64,000 bases of DNA from Cladobotryum mycophilum (Eukaryota > Ascomycota > Sordariomycetes > Hypocreales > Hypocreaceae). The DNA is taken from assembly GCA_036429605.1 (NCBI GenBank), contig JAVFKD010000015.1:2379421-2443420 (forward strand), read 5' to 3'. This document shows positions 13,536-24,198 of the stretch, piece after piece (the first letter of the stretch is position 1; every line of letters starts with the position of its first letter). The notes beneath the pieces were generated by a model. The model was not told the DNA's origin and ran no database searches. It saw nothing but the letters and a program-made list of their open reading frames with translations. The translations under genes were made by a program, and so were the position numbers.

Positions 13536-15379
13536 ATGTCACAATACTTGCAACTTGGAGCTACCGGCATGAGTGCCCCCGGCATGGGACAACCTCACTT
13601 GTCCACATCGAATCAACCCCCTTTCCGATATTCATCTGCTCCGCCACTGAGTAGTGGCAGTAGTGGCAGCGTTCTTGGAATGGCTTCTGCGAATCAGCCA
13701 AGGACGCCGCAGGCATACATGCCTCATCCAAACAGGGCCCTGCAAGAGCCCAGCCCACTGTTGGTGCAACAACCGATGCCTCAGCTACGACCGACCGTTG
13801 AGATTAGTGACATCCGCAACGAGTGTCTTACTGAAGCAGACGCCCGCAAGAAACTGTCCACGTATATTGCTGTTCGTTTGGCAAAGCCCCAGCACAACTA
13901 TCTCGACGATCAGGGCAATCTGCAAAAGCCGACATGGGAGCGCGCCGAATCCATGACGATCACAGATATGAGCCAACCAGAGATCAAAAGCAAACTGCGT
14001 CGGTTGAAGAAGGATACGGGAGAGTATGTTGCCGACAAAAAAAGCAATCTTCCATCGCACATCCGGATACAGATTGACAGGGCCCGGGCAACACTCCAAG
14101 AGAGAGAGCCAGATCGTCGGTACGAGTACACAATTTACCAACTGGAGTTGACAAGCAAGAAGACCATCTCTTCGTCGAATCATCATGCGGGCGGCAAAAA
14201 GAGGAGTGGAGACAAGAGGTCAAAGGGGGCTCAAAGTCGAAGCCCCAGAAAGCGCACGACTACTCCTCCGTCACTATCTACTTCAAGAGGGCTCCTAGGG
14301 CAGAGGAAAGCTCCATGCGGATGTTGGAAGAGCAATCATACGCAAGACAACAGCGATGGAACTTGCATGGGAACGCCCCTTCTTATCCCCTATCGCAGCC
14401 GCCTGCTCAGCAATATCCCCAGCATCATTTCCAACCAGCTTTTCATTCTTCGTCTCATCCTTCGCCGGAGGCTCCCTCACACTTTGTGTCTCATTATCCA
14501 ACTTATCCCCCTCTCAACAACTCACGGCCAGTTATGTCTGCCCCTGTCCCCCCTCAAACTCTTCACATGGCTCCGGGAATCACAAGTACAAAGAACATCG
14601 CGGGCGTCAATGGCAGAGACAGTTTTGAGACTCGCCGGAGCTCCTTCCTCTCAACATCATCGGACAATACCTCATCCTCAGATGATACGACTGACATTGC
14701 AATATCGGAGTCATCAGAAGATTCAGACCCTCGCTACTATAGCAGCGCAAGACTAGGGGGTACAAGCGCATATCGAAAGGATAGAGACATGATTGAGACT
14801 TTCGGTGTTGAGGCAGCTCGTTCTCCCAGCAAGCATGATCAACAAGATAGAGTTGGATCGGGCCCGTTGCGCCACGGCCCACGATCTCCACTGACTTCCT
14901 CGCCGAAAACCTCTGCGTTTGATGCCCGTGAGGTGTTGCATGCACTTGCAGATGTCATCCGAGGCGAAGGCACAAGAAGGCAACCAAGTGAGCAGGCAAC
15001 TGTTTCCTCCCCTCTACGAAGCACTCAGCATCCTCTCAATGAACATCTCGCTCGCCCTCAAAGCAACAGACACCTACCCAATGATTACGGACAGGTTGAG
15101 GGTAGACACCATCGCTCACAGGTGGAAAGTAGAGTTTATCGCTCTCCCGGATTGGCTCGTGAACAAGCTGCGCAGCATGGAACCGGAAAACCTTCGTGGC
15201 TCTTTCGTGGATATTTAGAGGATCAAGATTGGGAGCTTGAGTCAGGTCGCCACACTGGGAGGCAGCATGATGATCGGGAGTATACGCGCCGCATGAGGAG
15301 TGAGCGGGAGCTCGATAGCGATGACCCTTTCCGGCCCCTCGAGAGACAGCGAGGTTTGGACTATTTTGGGCGATACTAG
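13536..15379 (+). CDS. Unrecognised fungal protein, mostly disordered
   Basis: About 614 residues. I do not recognise a named family. The start MSQYLQLGATG is preferred because it follows a clean leader; an in-frame ATG at 13362 would add 58 low-complexity residues. Residues 1-85 are Pro/Ser/Gln-rich. A compact, charged, probably helical block from about 90 to 210 (EISDIRNECLTEADARKKL to YEYTIYQLEL) looks like the only folded part. The rest is Ser/Arg/His/Gln-rich and ends in an Arg-rich tail (DDPFRPLERQRGLDYFGRY). The frame slips by one base at the G5 run 14225-14229; one more G joins the halves as KGGSKSKPQKAHDYSS. The Arg/Ser-rich composition suggests a nuclear or RNA-associated protein, which is inference only. 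Confidence 0.8.
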
Positions 15380-15934
15380 GGGTATAAGGCTTGTGGGATG
15401 AGGACTCTTTACGGTCTGCTTGTCGTTGTGATTTGTGGGCTTGGCTGTCATGGTGTTCTTATTTTGGGTGGAGTTTGCATTGGGATATTGACGGGATGGT
15501 GATGAAGAGCAAGCTCAAGAATGATACGCGATTATGCTAAGCAAATTGATGAAATTTATTGCCATTATTGAACTCATCAAGCAGTACAGTGAGTCTCTGA
15601 GATTGTGAATGCCGTTGTCCACCCTATACTCATACAAAGAGGGTAAAGCAAACAACCCTGATGTGCCTGTCATGACCTAGGTGAGGGTTGTGACTAAGCA
15701 ATGATGAGTGGTGGCGGAACGCGAGGGCCTTATCGGCTGCCACTCTCGCGTTCACTAGTATCTAATTATGGTAAATCTAAATTGATGCACGTCCCACCTT
15801 CACATTAACGCGACTCTGTTTATCTTGAACGGTCACAGCTAAAGATCCCACGAACCAGATGCGGGCTGTACGTGCCACGGCATATTGAATTTTTGACCCT
15901 TTATCTGTGCTGACTTTATTGGAATCATCTGTTT
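15380..15934. other. Intergenic before PIF1
   Basis: About 550 bases without a conserved ORF. It holds the 3' region of the upstream gene and the presumed promoter and leader of PIF1. Confidence 0.55.
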
Positions 15935-18546
15935 ATGAGAGCTGGCTTTGCTAATCTTGTTGTCCGACCCACGTCGACCTCGAGGTGCCTCTTTCGAAGA
16001 GCAGCTCAGGTAGCCCATGTTCACACACCTAGTCAAGCACCACCATCGCCTGAAGCGATTGACCCCATGTTCGCAAAGGCCAACAAGGCTTTCGAGGCCA
16101 ATCCGCCGCCTGCGCGGAACACTCTAGCAAAGCAACTCTTTCCATCGAGTAGCCCCAGTGCTCCCGCTGGTGACATCCGAGACCAGTTCAAGAAGCCTGG
16201 TTCGACCAATTATGCCGCCGTCACCTCATTGGCAAGGACGCCATCATCATCAACTTTCTCCAAGCCTTCAAGTAACCGAACAACGAACTCCACATCTTCT
16301 ACGAACAATGGAAACGCTACAAAAGGATCACTAGCATCGCTGTTCAACAAGCAAGACTCATTCAAGCATGAGTCTGGTGTGATTGACCTGACTGCGCCGG
16401 ATGCCCAAGCCAAGATTAAAGAGGCAGTGTATTTTGCCGAGGACGACTTCAGTGATGACGATGATCTTGATCTCGACTACGAAGCACCATCCGCATTACC
16501 ATTGCCCCCGCCTAAACCTGCAGCAGCCAAGGAGAATATACCACCACCCCCTCCACCTCGCAGTCTGAAATTCGAATCCCCTGGTCCTCATCGCCTGCGT
16601 CACACTACTTTGCTTCCAAGTCCCAGCTCACAACTGAGTCCACTAACTCTTCTCTTAAGCGTGAATCGTCTGGCGAAAACGATTCGTTAGACGCCCCAGC
16701 TCAAAAGAAGATCAAGAAGCGAGTGCTCCCAGCAAGCTTCCGTTCGGAGGAATCTACAAAGGAGGAGAAGGGCGCGATTGATCTTACAAGCACACCACCA
16801 GCCAAAGCTAAGAACATTTGGGATGCCAGTGCCAGTGCAATCAAGGAACAGAAGAAACAGCTGAAGAGTCAGCGCCAGGCTCAGACCGACTCGCCAGAGG
16901 AGGAGGTAGTGACGGAGTTTGGAAAGTCCCGCGACACAAGCAAGAACGATGCAATCAGCTTGAGCAGCGAACAGGAACATGTCCTCGACTTGGTGGTGAA
17001 CCAGAATAAGAGTGTCTTCTTCACAGGCCCTGCCGGTACAGGAAAGTCTGTCTTAATGAGGGCCATTATCAACAAGCTCCGAGCAAAGTATTCCAGAGAG
17101 CCTGATCGCATAGCTGTAACGGCCTCCACCGGTCTCGCTGCGTGTAATATCGGCGGTATTACGTTGCACAGCTTCTCAGGTATGTTCACATAAAGGATTA
17201 CCTATATGGTTGGTACGTGCAGGGCTAACATTTGAATAGGCATTGGTCTTGGAAAAGAGGACGCTTCCGCGTTGGTGAAGAAGATCCGACGAAACCAAAA
17301 AGCCAAAAATCGCTGGCTCCGCACCAAGTGTCTTATTATTGATGAGATTTCAATGGTTGACGGAGATCTCTTCGATAAATTATCGCAAATTGGGCGGACT
17401 ATTCGAAACAACGGCCGCCCCTGGGGTGGAATACAACTGATTCTTACAGGGGATTTCTTCCAGCTCCCTCCAGTTCCGGATGGTGCTCAAAAACGAGATG
17501 TCAAATTCGCCTTTGAATCTGCAACCTGGGGAACATCAATAGATCACACAATCGGACTTACGCAAGTGTTTCGTCAACGTGATCCTGAGTTTGCTAGGAT
17601 GCTCAACGAGATGCGCTTGGGGCAGATCAGCCAGGCCACGGTTGAGGCATTCAGGGCCCTCGCAAGACCCTTGCAATTTGATGACGGAGTTGAATCGGCC
17701 GAATTATTCCCTACCCGAGCACAAGTCGATGGATCCAACGAGAGAAAACTGAGAGAACTGCCTGGGAAATCATATCGATTTGATTCGCTAGACACAGGAG
17801 ACCAGGTTATTCGAGACAAGTTATTGTCGAACATGATGGCTCCCAAAAGCCTGGAACTGAAAGTAAACTCACAGGTCATGTTGATCAAGAATCTGGATGA
17901 GTCACTGGTCAACGGAACCCTTGGCAAGGTTGTTGCCTTTTCTGATGAGAAGACCTTTGATATGAATAGTCCCGACTCGTTCGATTCTGATATGCCAGAT
18001 GCAATGGCCAAGGCGCGGAAGAAACTCGGCGCCTTCGGCCATGACGGAGACAGCAGTTCCAGTGTTCAGAAGTTTCCTGTCGTGCAGTTTATTGCGACAG
18101 ATGGAGTATCACGGGTAATTCTGTGCCAGCCTGAAGAATGGAAAGTGGAGCTTCCCAACGGAGAGGTTCAGGCAAAACGAACGCAGCTTCCCCTGATTTT
18201 GGCGTGGGCCTTATCTATACACAAGGCGCAAGGTCAAACTCTGGAGAGAGTTACGGTTAACTTGGGAAAAGTATTTGAGAAGGGACAGGCGTACGTCGCC
18301 TTGAGTCGAGCCACGAGTCAACAGGGTTTGCGAGTTTTGGGATTTGATAAGACAAAAGTCATGGCTCATCCAAGAGTCATTACATTCTACAGGCAACTTT
18401 ACAGTGCCGAGGAGGCGCTGGCTAGGAAGCCAAATAAGGTCTCCGATTTCGTATCAAACAGGAAAGGAGTTGCGCCAGCCAAGAAACCTAGCCAGGTTAT
18501 TGACCTGGATGATGACGAAGCAGCCATGGCATCCTTCGGGTACTGA
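15935..18546 (+). CDS. PIF1: Pif1-family 5'-to-3' DNA helicase
   Basis: Superfamily 1B helicase acting in mitochondrial DNA maintenance and, in the nucleus, on telomeres, G-quadruplexes and replication forks. About 850 residues in two exons with an intron at 17180-17239. The N terminus (MRAGFANLVVRPTSTSRCLF) is basic, lacks acids and looks like a mitochondrial presequence. A disordered Ser/Pro/Asp-rich region runs to about residue 330. Helicase motifs follow: Walker A GPAGTGKS near 363, motif Ia TASTGLAA, Walker B LIIDEISMV, motif III LTGDFFQLPPV, and C-terminal SIHKAQGQTL and YVALSRATS. The frame slips at the C4 run 16578-16581; one more C gives FESPWSSSPASHY, a motif typical of fungal Pif1, so this is probably a sequence error. 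The single Pif1-type gene of filamentous fungi covers both yeast Pif1 and Rrm3. Confidence 0.94.
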
Positions 18547-19811
18547 GTTGTGAGCGCTCATCTCTTTCATCTATGGAGGCATATGTACTATAATACTATA
18601 TGATTACCGGTTTTCTTGGAGCATTTGGGGCGGTGGACAAACGGGGACACGTATCTCTCACCACGAGACGCTTGGGCATTATCGTTAGACAATCACACAT
18701 CCAAACTCCTTCACTCAATGTATTTTTAGGTATAAAGGAGCGGTCTTTGGTACAAGGTCTAGGTAGTTGGAGCAATATTAGCTGTAGATCTGCCTAGAAT
18801 AGCATGTGCGTGGCGCATGTGATGGTGAAGGGATTCTTTGTGACCTCTCATCCTTTGGCGTTGCGAAAATGCGACGGGACTCATTGGCATTATCATGGGT
18901 AGTAAGTAGTAGACTATGACGCAGGCAATGAATGATATGATGCGATAACGAGTATGCCAGCTTGGTGCTTTTAAAACGTATGGATGGGTAATTGGACACG
19001 GTGTGACTCAAATGGGATCCGATTTGACCAAGTTAATAATCAATTATATCCTGCTTACATGAATCCTTCTGCTCAAGGGGATTTCCTATATAGGCACGAG
19101 TTGCAGATGCAGAGCATGGGAAAGAATCTGGAGGCGCTGAAACAACGCGACTGCACCTGACAGATTTTTGGGCCCATTATCCTGGTTTATCGATAAGCGT
19201 AGCCCCAGGCCACAGCGGGTGAGACCTGTCGGCGACCAGGTTGAGTTTAGCTTGCACCACCATCAAAGTGCTTTCGCGGATACTCAACGTCAAACTCTCT
19301 TTCCAGCTTGCCAAAGACATTCCCGCCTCTTTGCTGCCGACCAGACAAATCCTCTGCCGAGCCTTTCGCCTTGAGAGGTCCAGGTACACCTGCCAGTTAT
19401 ATACGAGTGTACTGGGCATCTGCATCTGCCATTACCCCGAAACGCATTCTGCGCCGGTCACTCGTGGCTCACGACTTAGACAACTCTCCATTTTGCCCCC
19501 CTTTGAGACAGACGCACATTCTCCCACCTCGATTTCTAGCCCAAAGTCAACGACAACAGATTCTCGGCTCGGATCCTCGACTATTTTCTTCTTCCCCGTC
19601 GCTATCTCTCCTGCGATCAGGCTGCCTCAGCACGCAGGTGTTTTGGCAGTCGACTGAGTCAACCCCCTTTCTAGATGACGGTGTGGGGTGGAGGAAACGG
19701 AGATTGAGCCCCTTGTGCCTTGTGAGAAAAGAGAACTGTTGAGGCGCGCGCGCAAAAGAGTCCAAGACACAAGATATCGGAGCTTATCTAGCGCTTCACA
19801 GTCATTCCAAC
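18547..19811. other. Intergenic PIF1-EDC3
   Basis: About 1.26 kb. Overlapping + strand ORFs at 19168-19742 look like chance open frames in a pyrimidine-rich leader of EDC3; none resembles a protein family. Confidence 0.5.
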
Positions 19812-22129
19812 ATGGCCGCCCAATTCATAGGGCTCCACATGAGGGTGATTCTCAGGGAGCCGCCGGGACACCAGATCACGGGCACGGTTCGAGACGTCGA
19901 GGCTGGTCTCGGTCTCACCCTGACAAATGGTATGTGACAACTTGCGCTCACAGACAAATTTTTTTTTTCGGGGGGGGGGGGGATTGCAATCGCTAACTTT
20001 TCAATTTTCTCTTTCTCTTAGTCTTCATCCCCGCCACCAAAGAATGGGCACCGCAGATGCGCATCGATGCCGCCAACATCGCTGACCTCTCGGAAATCCC
20101 AAACGATGGACCACCACCTGCTACTTACGCCGCTCCTCCAGTAGAGCCCGTACTGGCACCAGTCTTCAAACAACCACAGCAACCGCCAGCACCGCCGCAG
20201 CCACAAGTTCCAACGCAACCCGCCTTTATCGATCCAGCTATCCTTAGCCTTGGAAAGCGACCCAAATCAACATCGTCGGGGAACCATAGCGCATCGGATA
20301 AGAACAATGTCGTTAATGAAGCAAGAGGATCTAGGCCTGGGAGTGTTTATAGCGGTCATGCGGGTCGACAGCCTGAAACGGTGGAGGAGGAGGAGGAGGC
20401 CGTGGTAGAGTCTATGAAAGGCCTCAATATCAATATCGACGTGCAGGATGAACAAAACGGACGAGTCGATACCGTGAAAGAACTTCACTCGCAAAAGAAG
20501 AAGCCACGGCCTCGACATCCAAAGGCTCAACGGGATCGTCGCTTAGCGGGACCCAATGGACAAACACTCGATACTGCCCAGGGCGGAGAAGGCGGACATG
20601 GCAAAGGCTGGAGGCAGACGCCAATTCTACAGAGCAATGCCTCATTTCAGCCCTTCAACTCACTTAAGCGCTTGGGCAAGAAAGGCAAGGGTTCTATGGA
20701 CAACGGATGGGCATCAGAAGACGTCACGGAAGAGATGGGCGATTTCGATTTTGAAAATAACCTTGCCAAGTTTGACAAGCGAACCATCTTTGACCAAATG
20801 AGGAAAGAGGATCAGGTTGATGAATCAAGCCGTCTTGTATCTCACAACCGTCGGGCCAAGCCGGGAACAGCTGGTGGCAAGAACCTACATTACACGGAGA
20901 ATGTCCTCGACTTGCCCCCTTCCTCGACTGCAGCAAATGCCGACTTCTGGAATAGTGAAGCCGATATCCATTTGAATGGGAGCGAGAGGCTGAGCGGCCG
21001 CGAGTCCAACGTGCGAAGAGCCGATAGTAAGGCTGGCAGCACACGGCGGTCTCGGTCTCGTAAAGCGAGCGCTGCTGTCGGTAGTCAGCCACTCAGCAGA
21101 GTCAACTCTAGCGTACGTTATCATACATCGCGGCGATCTAGCCCTACGGTCGGTCATCGGAGTACTGACTATGAGCAGCAAGGTCGCCGACAACCAGGGT
21201 TGTACCTTTATCCCTCGATGCGTCGCTTAGAGACTATATCTAGCCTCCAAATGCTCAACGTCGAAAATATTGCGGCTAATGAGATTGGATTTAGCGAGAG
21301 CTTGATGGCGGAGAATGCAGGAAGAGGTGTTGCTGAGGTGGCTGTAAATGCATTGTCAGACCCAGCCACCAAGGTTCGTTTCCAAATGGTCGTCGCCGGG
21401 TCCTCTGGCGACGTATCGCTGAATTCATCGACCATTGTGATACTTGCTGGCAACAACAAGTCAAGCATTCGTGCACTTGCAGCCGGGCGCCATCTCCGTA
21501 ACCGAAATTTTGACGTTGTCGTGTGCTTGGTTGGTATCGAGCGTGAGCGAGACCTGTTGGAGGATCTGAGGCGCCAAATACAGCTATACAGAAACTTTGG
21601 AGGCAAGGTTTTGAGCAAGAATGACTTCTTTGAGTATTTGCGGAAAGGTTCTGGAGCGACATCGGGCCTCTCTATTTCCCTCATCATCGACGCACTGCTT
21701 GGCTTGACTATGTCATTCGAAGAACTCAGGATAGGTGACCAGGCATCAGTCTACGAGTTGATGGAGTGGGCGAACCGGAACGAAGCCTTTGTTCTTGCGG
21801 TGGATGTTCCCTCTGGAATCGATCCCACCTCGGGCAAGGTTGCCATCATTGACGGCGGCCACCTGTTCGTCAAACCTCGATATGTTGTGGCCATCGGAGC
21901 ACCAAAGAGGGGCCTCCTCGAAGCGGTAACCCCTCCATCAGATGACGACCCATTGTCGTCCAACACCGCACATGAAGATGAGTGGCGGCTATTCATTGCT
22001 GATCTAGGACTTGGAAGTACAGTATGGAGAAAGGCCGGAACAAAGCTTCGTAGGGGCATCGAGTTTGAGGGCAAGTGGGTATTGGAGATGCGATATCGCG
22101 GGGCCGAAGACGATTCTGATTCTGAGTAA
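19812..22129 (+). CDS. EDC3: Edc3, enhancer of mRNA decapping
   Basis: P-body scaffold that binds Dcp2 and the helicase Dhh1 and stimulates decapping in the cytoplasm. About 741 residues in two exons with an intron at 19930-20021. Exon 1 encodes MAAQFIGLHMRVILREPPG, the start of the divergent LSm domain (about 1-75). A disordered Pro/Gln-rich linker follows. The FDF motif (GDFDFENNLAKFDK, then TIFDQMRKED) is near 278-310. The C-terminal YjeF_N dimerisation domain runs from about 436 to 725, with GFSESLMAENAGRGVAE and VPSGIDPTSG. All three domains are in the expected order and no frameshift is needed. The start is fixed by the LSm N terminus, which precedes an intron and would be missed by scanning ORFs alone. 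Confidence 0.95.
19959..19982 (+). repeat. T10-C-G13 homopolymer block in EDC3 intron
   Basis: Ten T, one C and thirteen G in a row inside the only EDC3 intron, between the GTATGT donor and the TTTTCT tract before the acceptor. Run lengths of this size are easily miscalled. Confidence 0.9.
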
Positions 22130-23734
22130 ACAAAAAAAAAACTAAAGAAACAAACAAAGGGGACAAAATCGGTTGAGGTTAGGAAACTGGGGGTGTTAAC
22201 CATTGGCAAAACAACAAAAATGTCCAAGGACGGTGGGCTACGAGGTGATGGTGAAAAATGGATTCTGGAGGACGGGGAAAGGGGGAGCAAAAAGCGAAAC
22301 GAGGCACATGAGAATTAAGCATTTTTACTATGGCGTTAGGAGAGAGGTTGGGGACTCTTCGTTGATGAAAAAAAACAAGAAGCGTTGTAATACTATTATT
22401 TTTCTACTGATACCAATACCACTTTACTGTGTTTTTGAAGTCTGTTGGGTAATACTGAGATGCATATATGGGATGGTTTAGCACCCGACTAATAACTGCG
22501 GTGGAGGGAAGCTCACAGTATAGAGGGCTTCAGCGGGCTGCACCCACTATCACTCACTGGCTTAGGGCCTGTCAATTAGCAGTGGAGTTGAATGTCGGGT
22601 ATTAGCTGCCCAGCCCGGAGATATGGATTCCAACGCATCATCTCATCCAACAACGACAGGAGCTAAGAGATGGCTTACAGTTTCTTTCATCATGATGCTA
22701 ATGCGGACATGACAACCTAATGCTTCTATTGTCTCGGTTGGTCCTCCCGCTGCCGAGACGGGTAGATGAGGGGGTGATCAACCACACGTTTTTTGATCCA
22801 AAAGGCCGAATGTCAGGTCAAAGAGCCAAAGGGACAACGGGCGGCGCATGCCAAGGGGGGTGCCAAGGCTGCGGGTTGCGGATAATAAGCTTTGCCAAGA
22901 GGAAGCTGGACACGGCCGCCCCCACGAGAGATGCAGTGGCTTTGGAGGTTGATTGCGATGGTTGGAATGGAAAGAGAGAAAAGATGGATTCTAGACCGGA
23001 TGGGAAGTGCGAGTTGATCCGACTGCAAGTAGCCCAAATATATTAAGGTCATGATCTAGACCCGGCCGTCATGGTGTCGACGTCCTGAAAGAGGAAGGCT
23101 ATCATCATCCTTCTTTTTTAAGGTGATTTTAGCCGATCTCCGCACTGGAAGGATTAACAGGTTATCCATGGATGCTTAATACCGGTATTATTGCTGCATA
23201 TGGACACACTCAATTTTTATATACACACACTGTGTTACTGTGTTTCTGCGGAGTTGGCTCCAAAGACAATGAGGACTCCCCATGATTTGACATCACACTC
23301 CAGCAACTGGCCACTTCTATACTCATCATCTGCTTTTTGTGGCATTGCATTTGATCGCGCGATATTTGAATTCTAACCAAAACCTTGCCTCATTCGTATG
23401 CCTACCGTATACGCAAAAGCATCACACGTAAGAATCATCTTCTCCGCAAGGGTATGAAAATTGTATGCACAGTATACACACTCATCATTAATACAGTGTG
23501 TACATAGTAATTCTCCATTCTCACCGCTGGCTAGAACAATTTGTAGAAGGTGCTGGTCGGGGGCCCCGCTAGTGTGATTCAGCAGGAGGCTCAGCACTTC
23601 CAGCATCTTTCGTCTCAATCCGAGCACGATCACCTCCGTCCAAGAAACATCATCGGCGCATTTGGACGACATTCCCAATTTTGAAACGAGAAGGAGAAAA
23701 AAAGGCAAATCAGGATTAGAAAATACGGCATCAT
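22130..23734. other. Intergenic EDC3-palH
   Basis: About 1.6 kb with no conserved ORF. It contains three GCCAAG sites (22850-22899) and is the probable palH promoter region. Confidence 0.5.
22850..22899 (+). promoter_or_regulatory. Cluster of three PacC-type sites (GCCAAG)
   Basis: The hexamer GCCAAG, matching the PacC/Rim101 consensus GCCARG, occurs at 22850-22855, 22862-22867 and 22894-22899, all on the + strand. They lie 1.3 kb before the palH ATG, whose product works upstream of PacC. A single site is expected about once per kb by chance; three in 50 bases is not. Function is inferred. Confidence 0.4.
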
Positions 23735-24016
23735 ATGCGCGCATTCGCGACGACCCCCCATACCAGCATCACCACGTCTCCTTACTTCCCGGCATCCACA
23801 TCAACCCCGTACCGGCACATTGACATCCGCCAGCCACGATTCTCCACGCCACCCAGGCCTGCGCCCTCAATTCAAGCGAGACTGTCTCGACACGTTCCAC
23901 GCAAACCGTTGAAGACCTCCTTAACGCGCGCCATTACATTCCCGCCGACAGTCCCCTATACGATTGCCTCACCACCTATTCTCTCCCGCGGAAACAGAAT
24001 TATCTGGCCGTGTTAG
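23735..24016 (+). other. Possible upstream ORF of palH (93 codons)
   Basis: An ATG-initiated frame, rich in Pro, Thr and Arg, ends 182 bases before the palH start. It resembles no family. A second, five-codon frame (ATG to TAG) lies at 24097-24114. They matter only if the palH transcript starts upstream of them, which the sequence cannot show. Confidence 0.3.
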
Positions 24017-24198
24017 AGCATCTTGCTCAGCGGCGTCACGACAACTGTAGTCGAGGGACAACAGACGACGACAATTCAACCTTTGCTCGACCCCAGATGG
24101 CGAATTATCGATAGAACTGACTGGCACCTGCTCTTCTCGTCGCCTTCACTGGCCGACCTCTCGTACTCTGCTGGATTGGAAGCTTAATTACCGCAATC

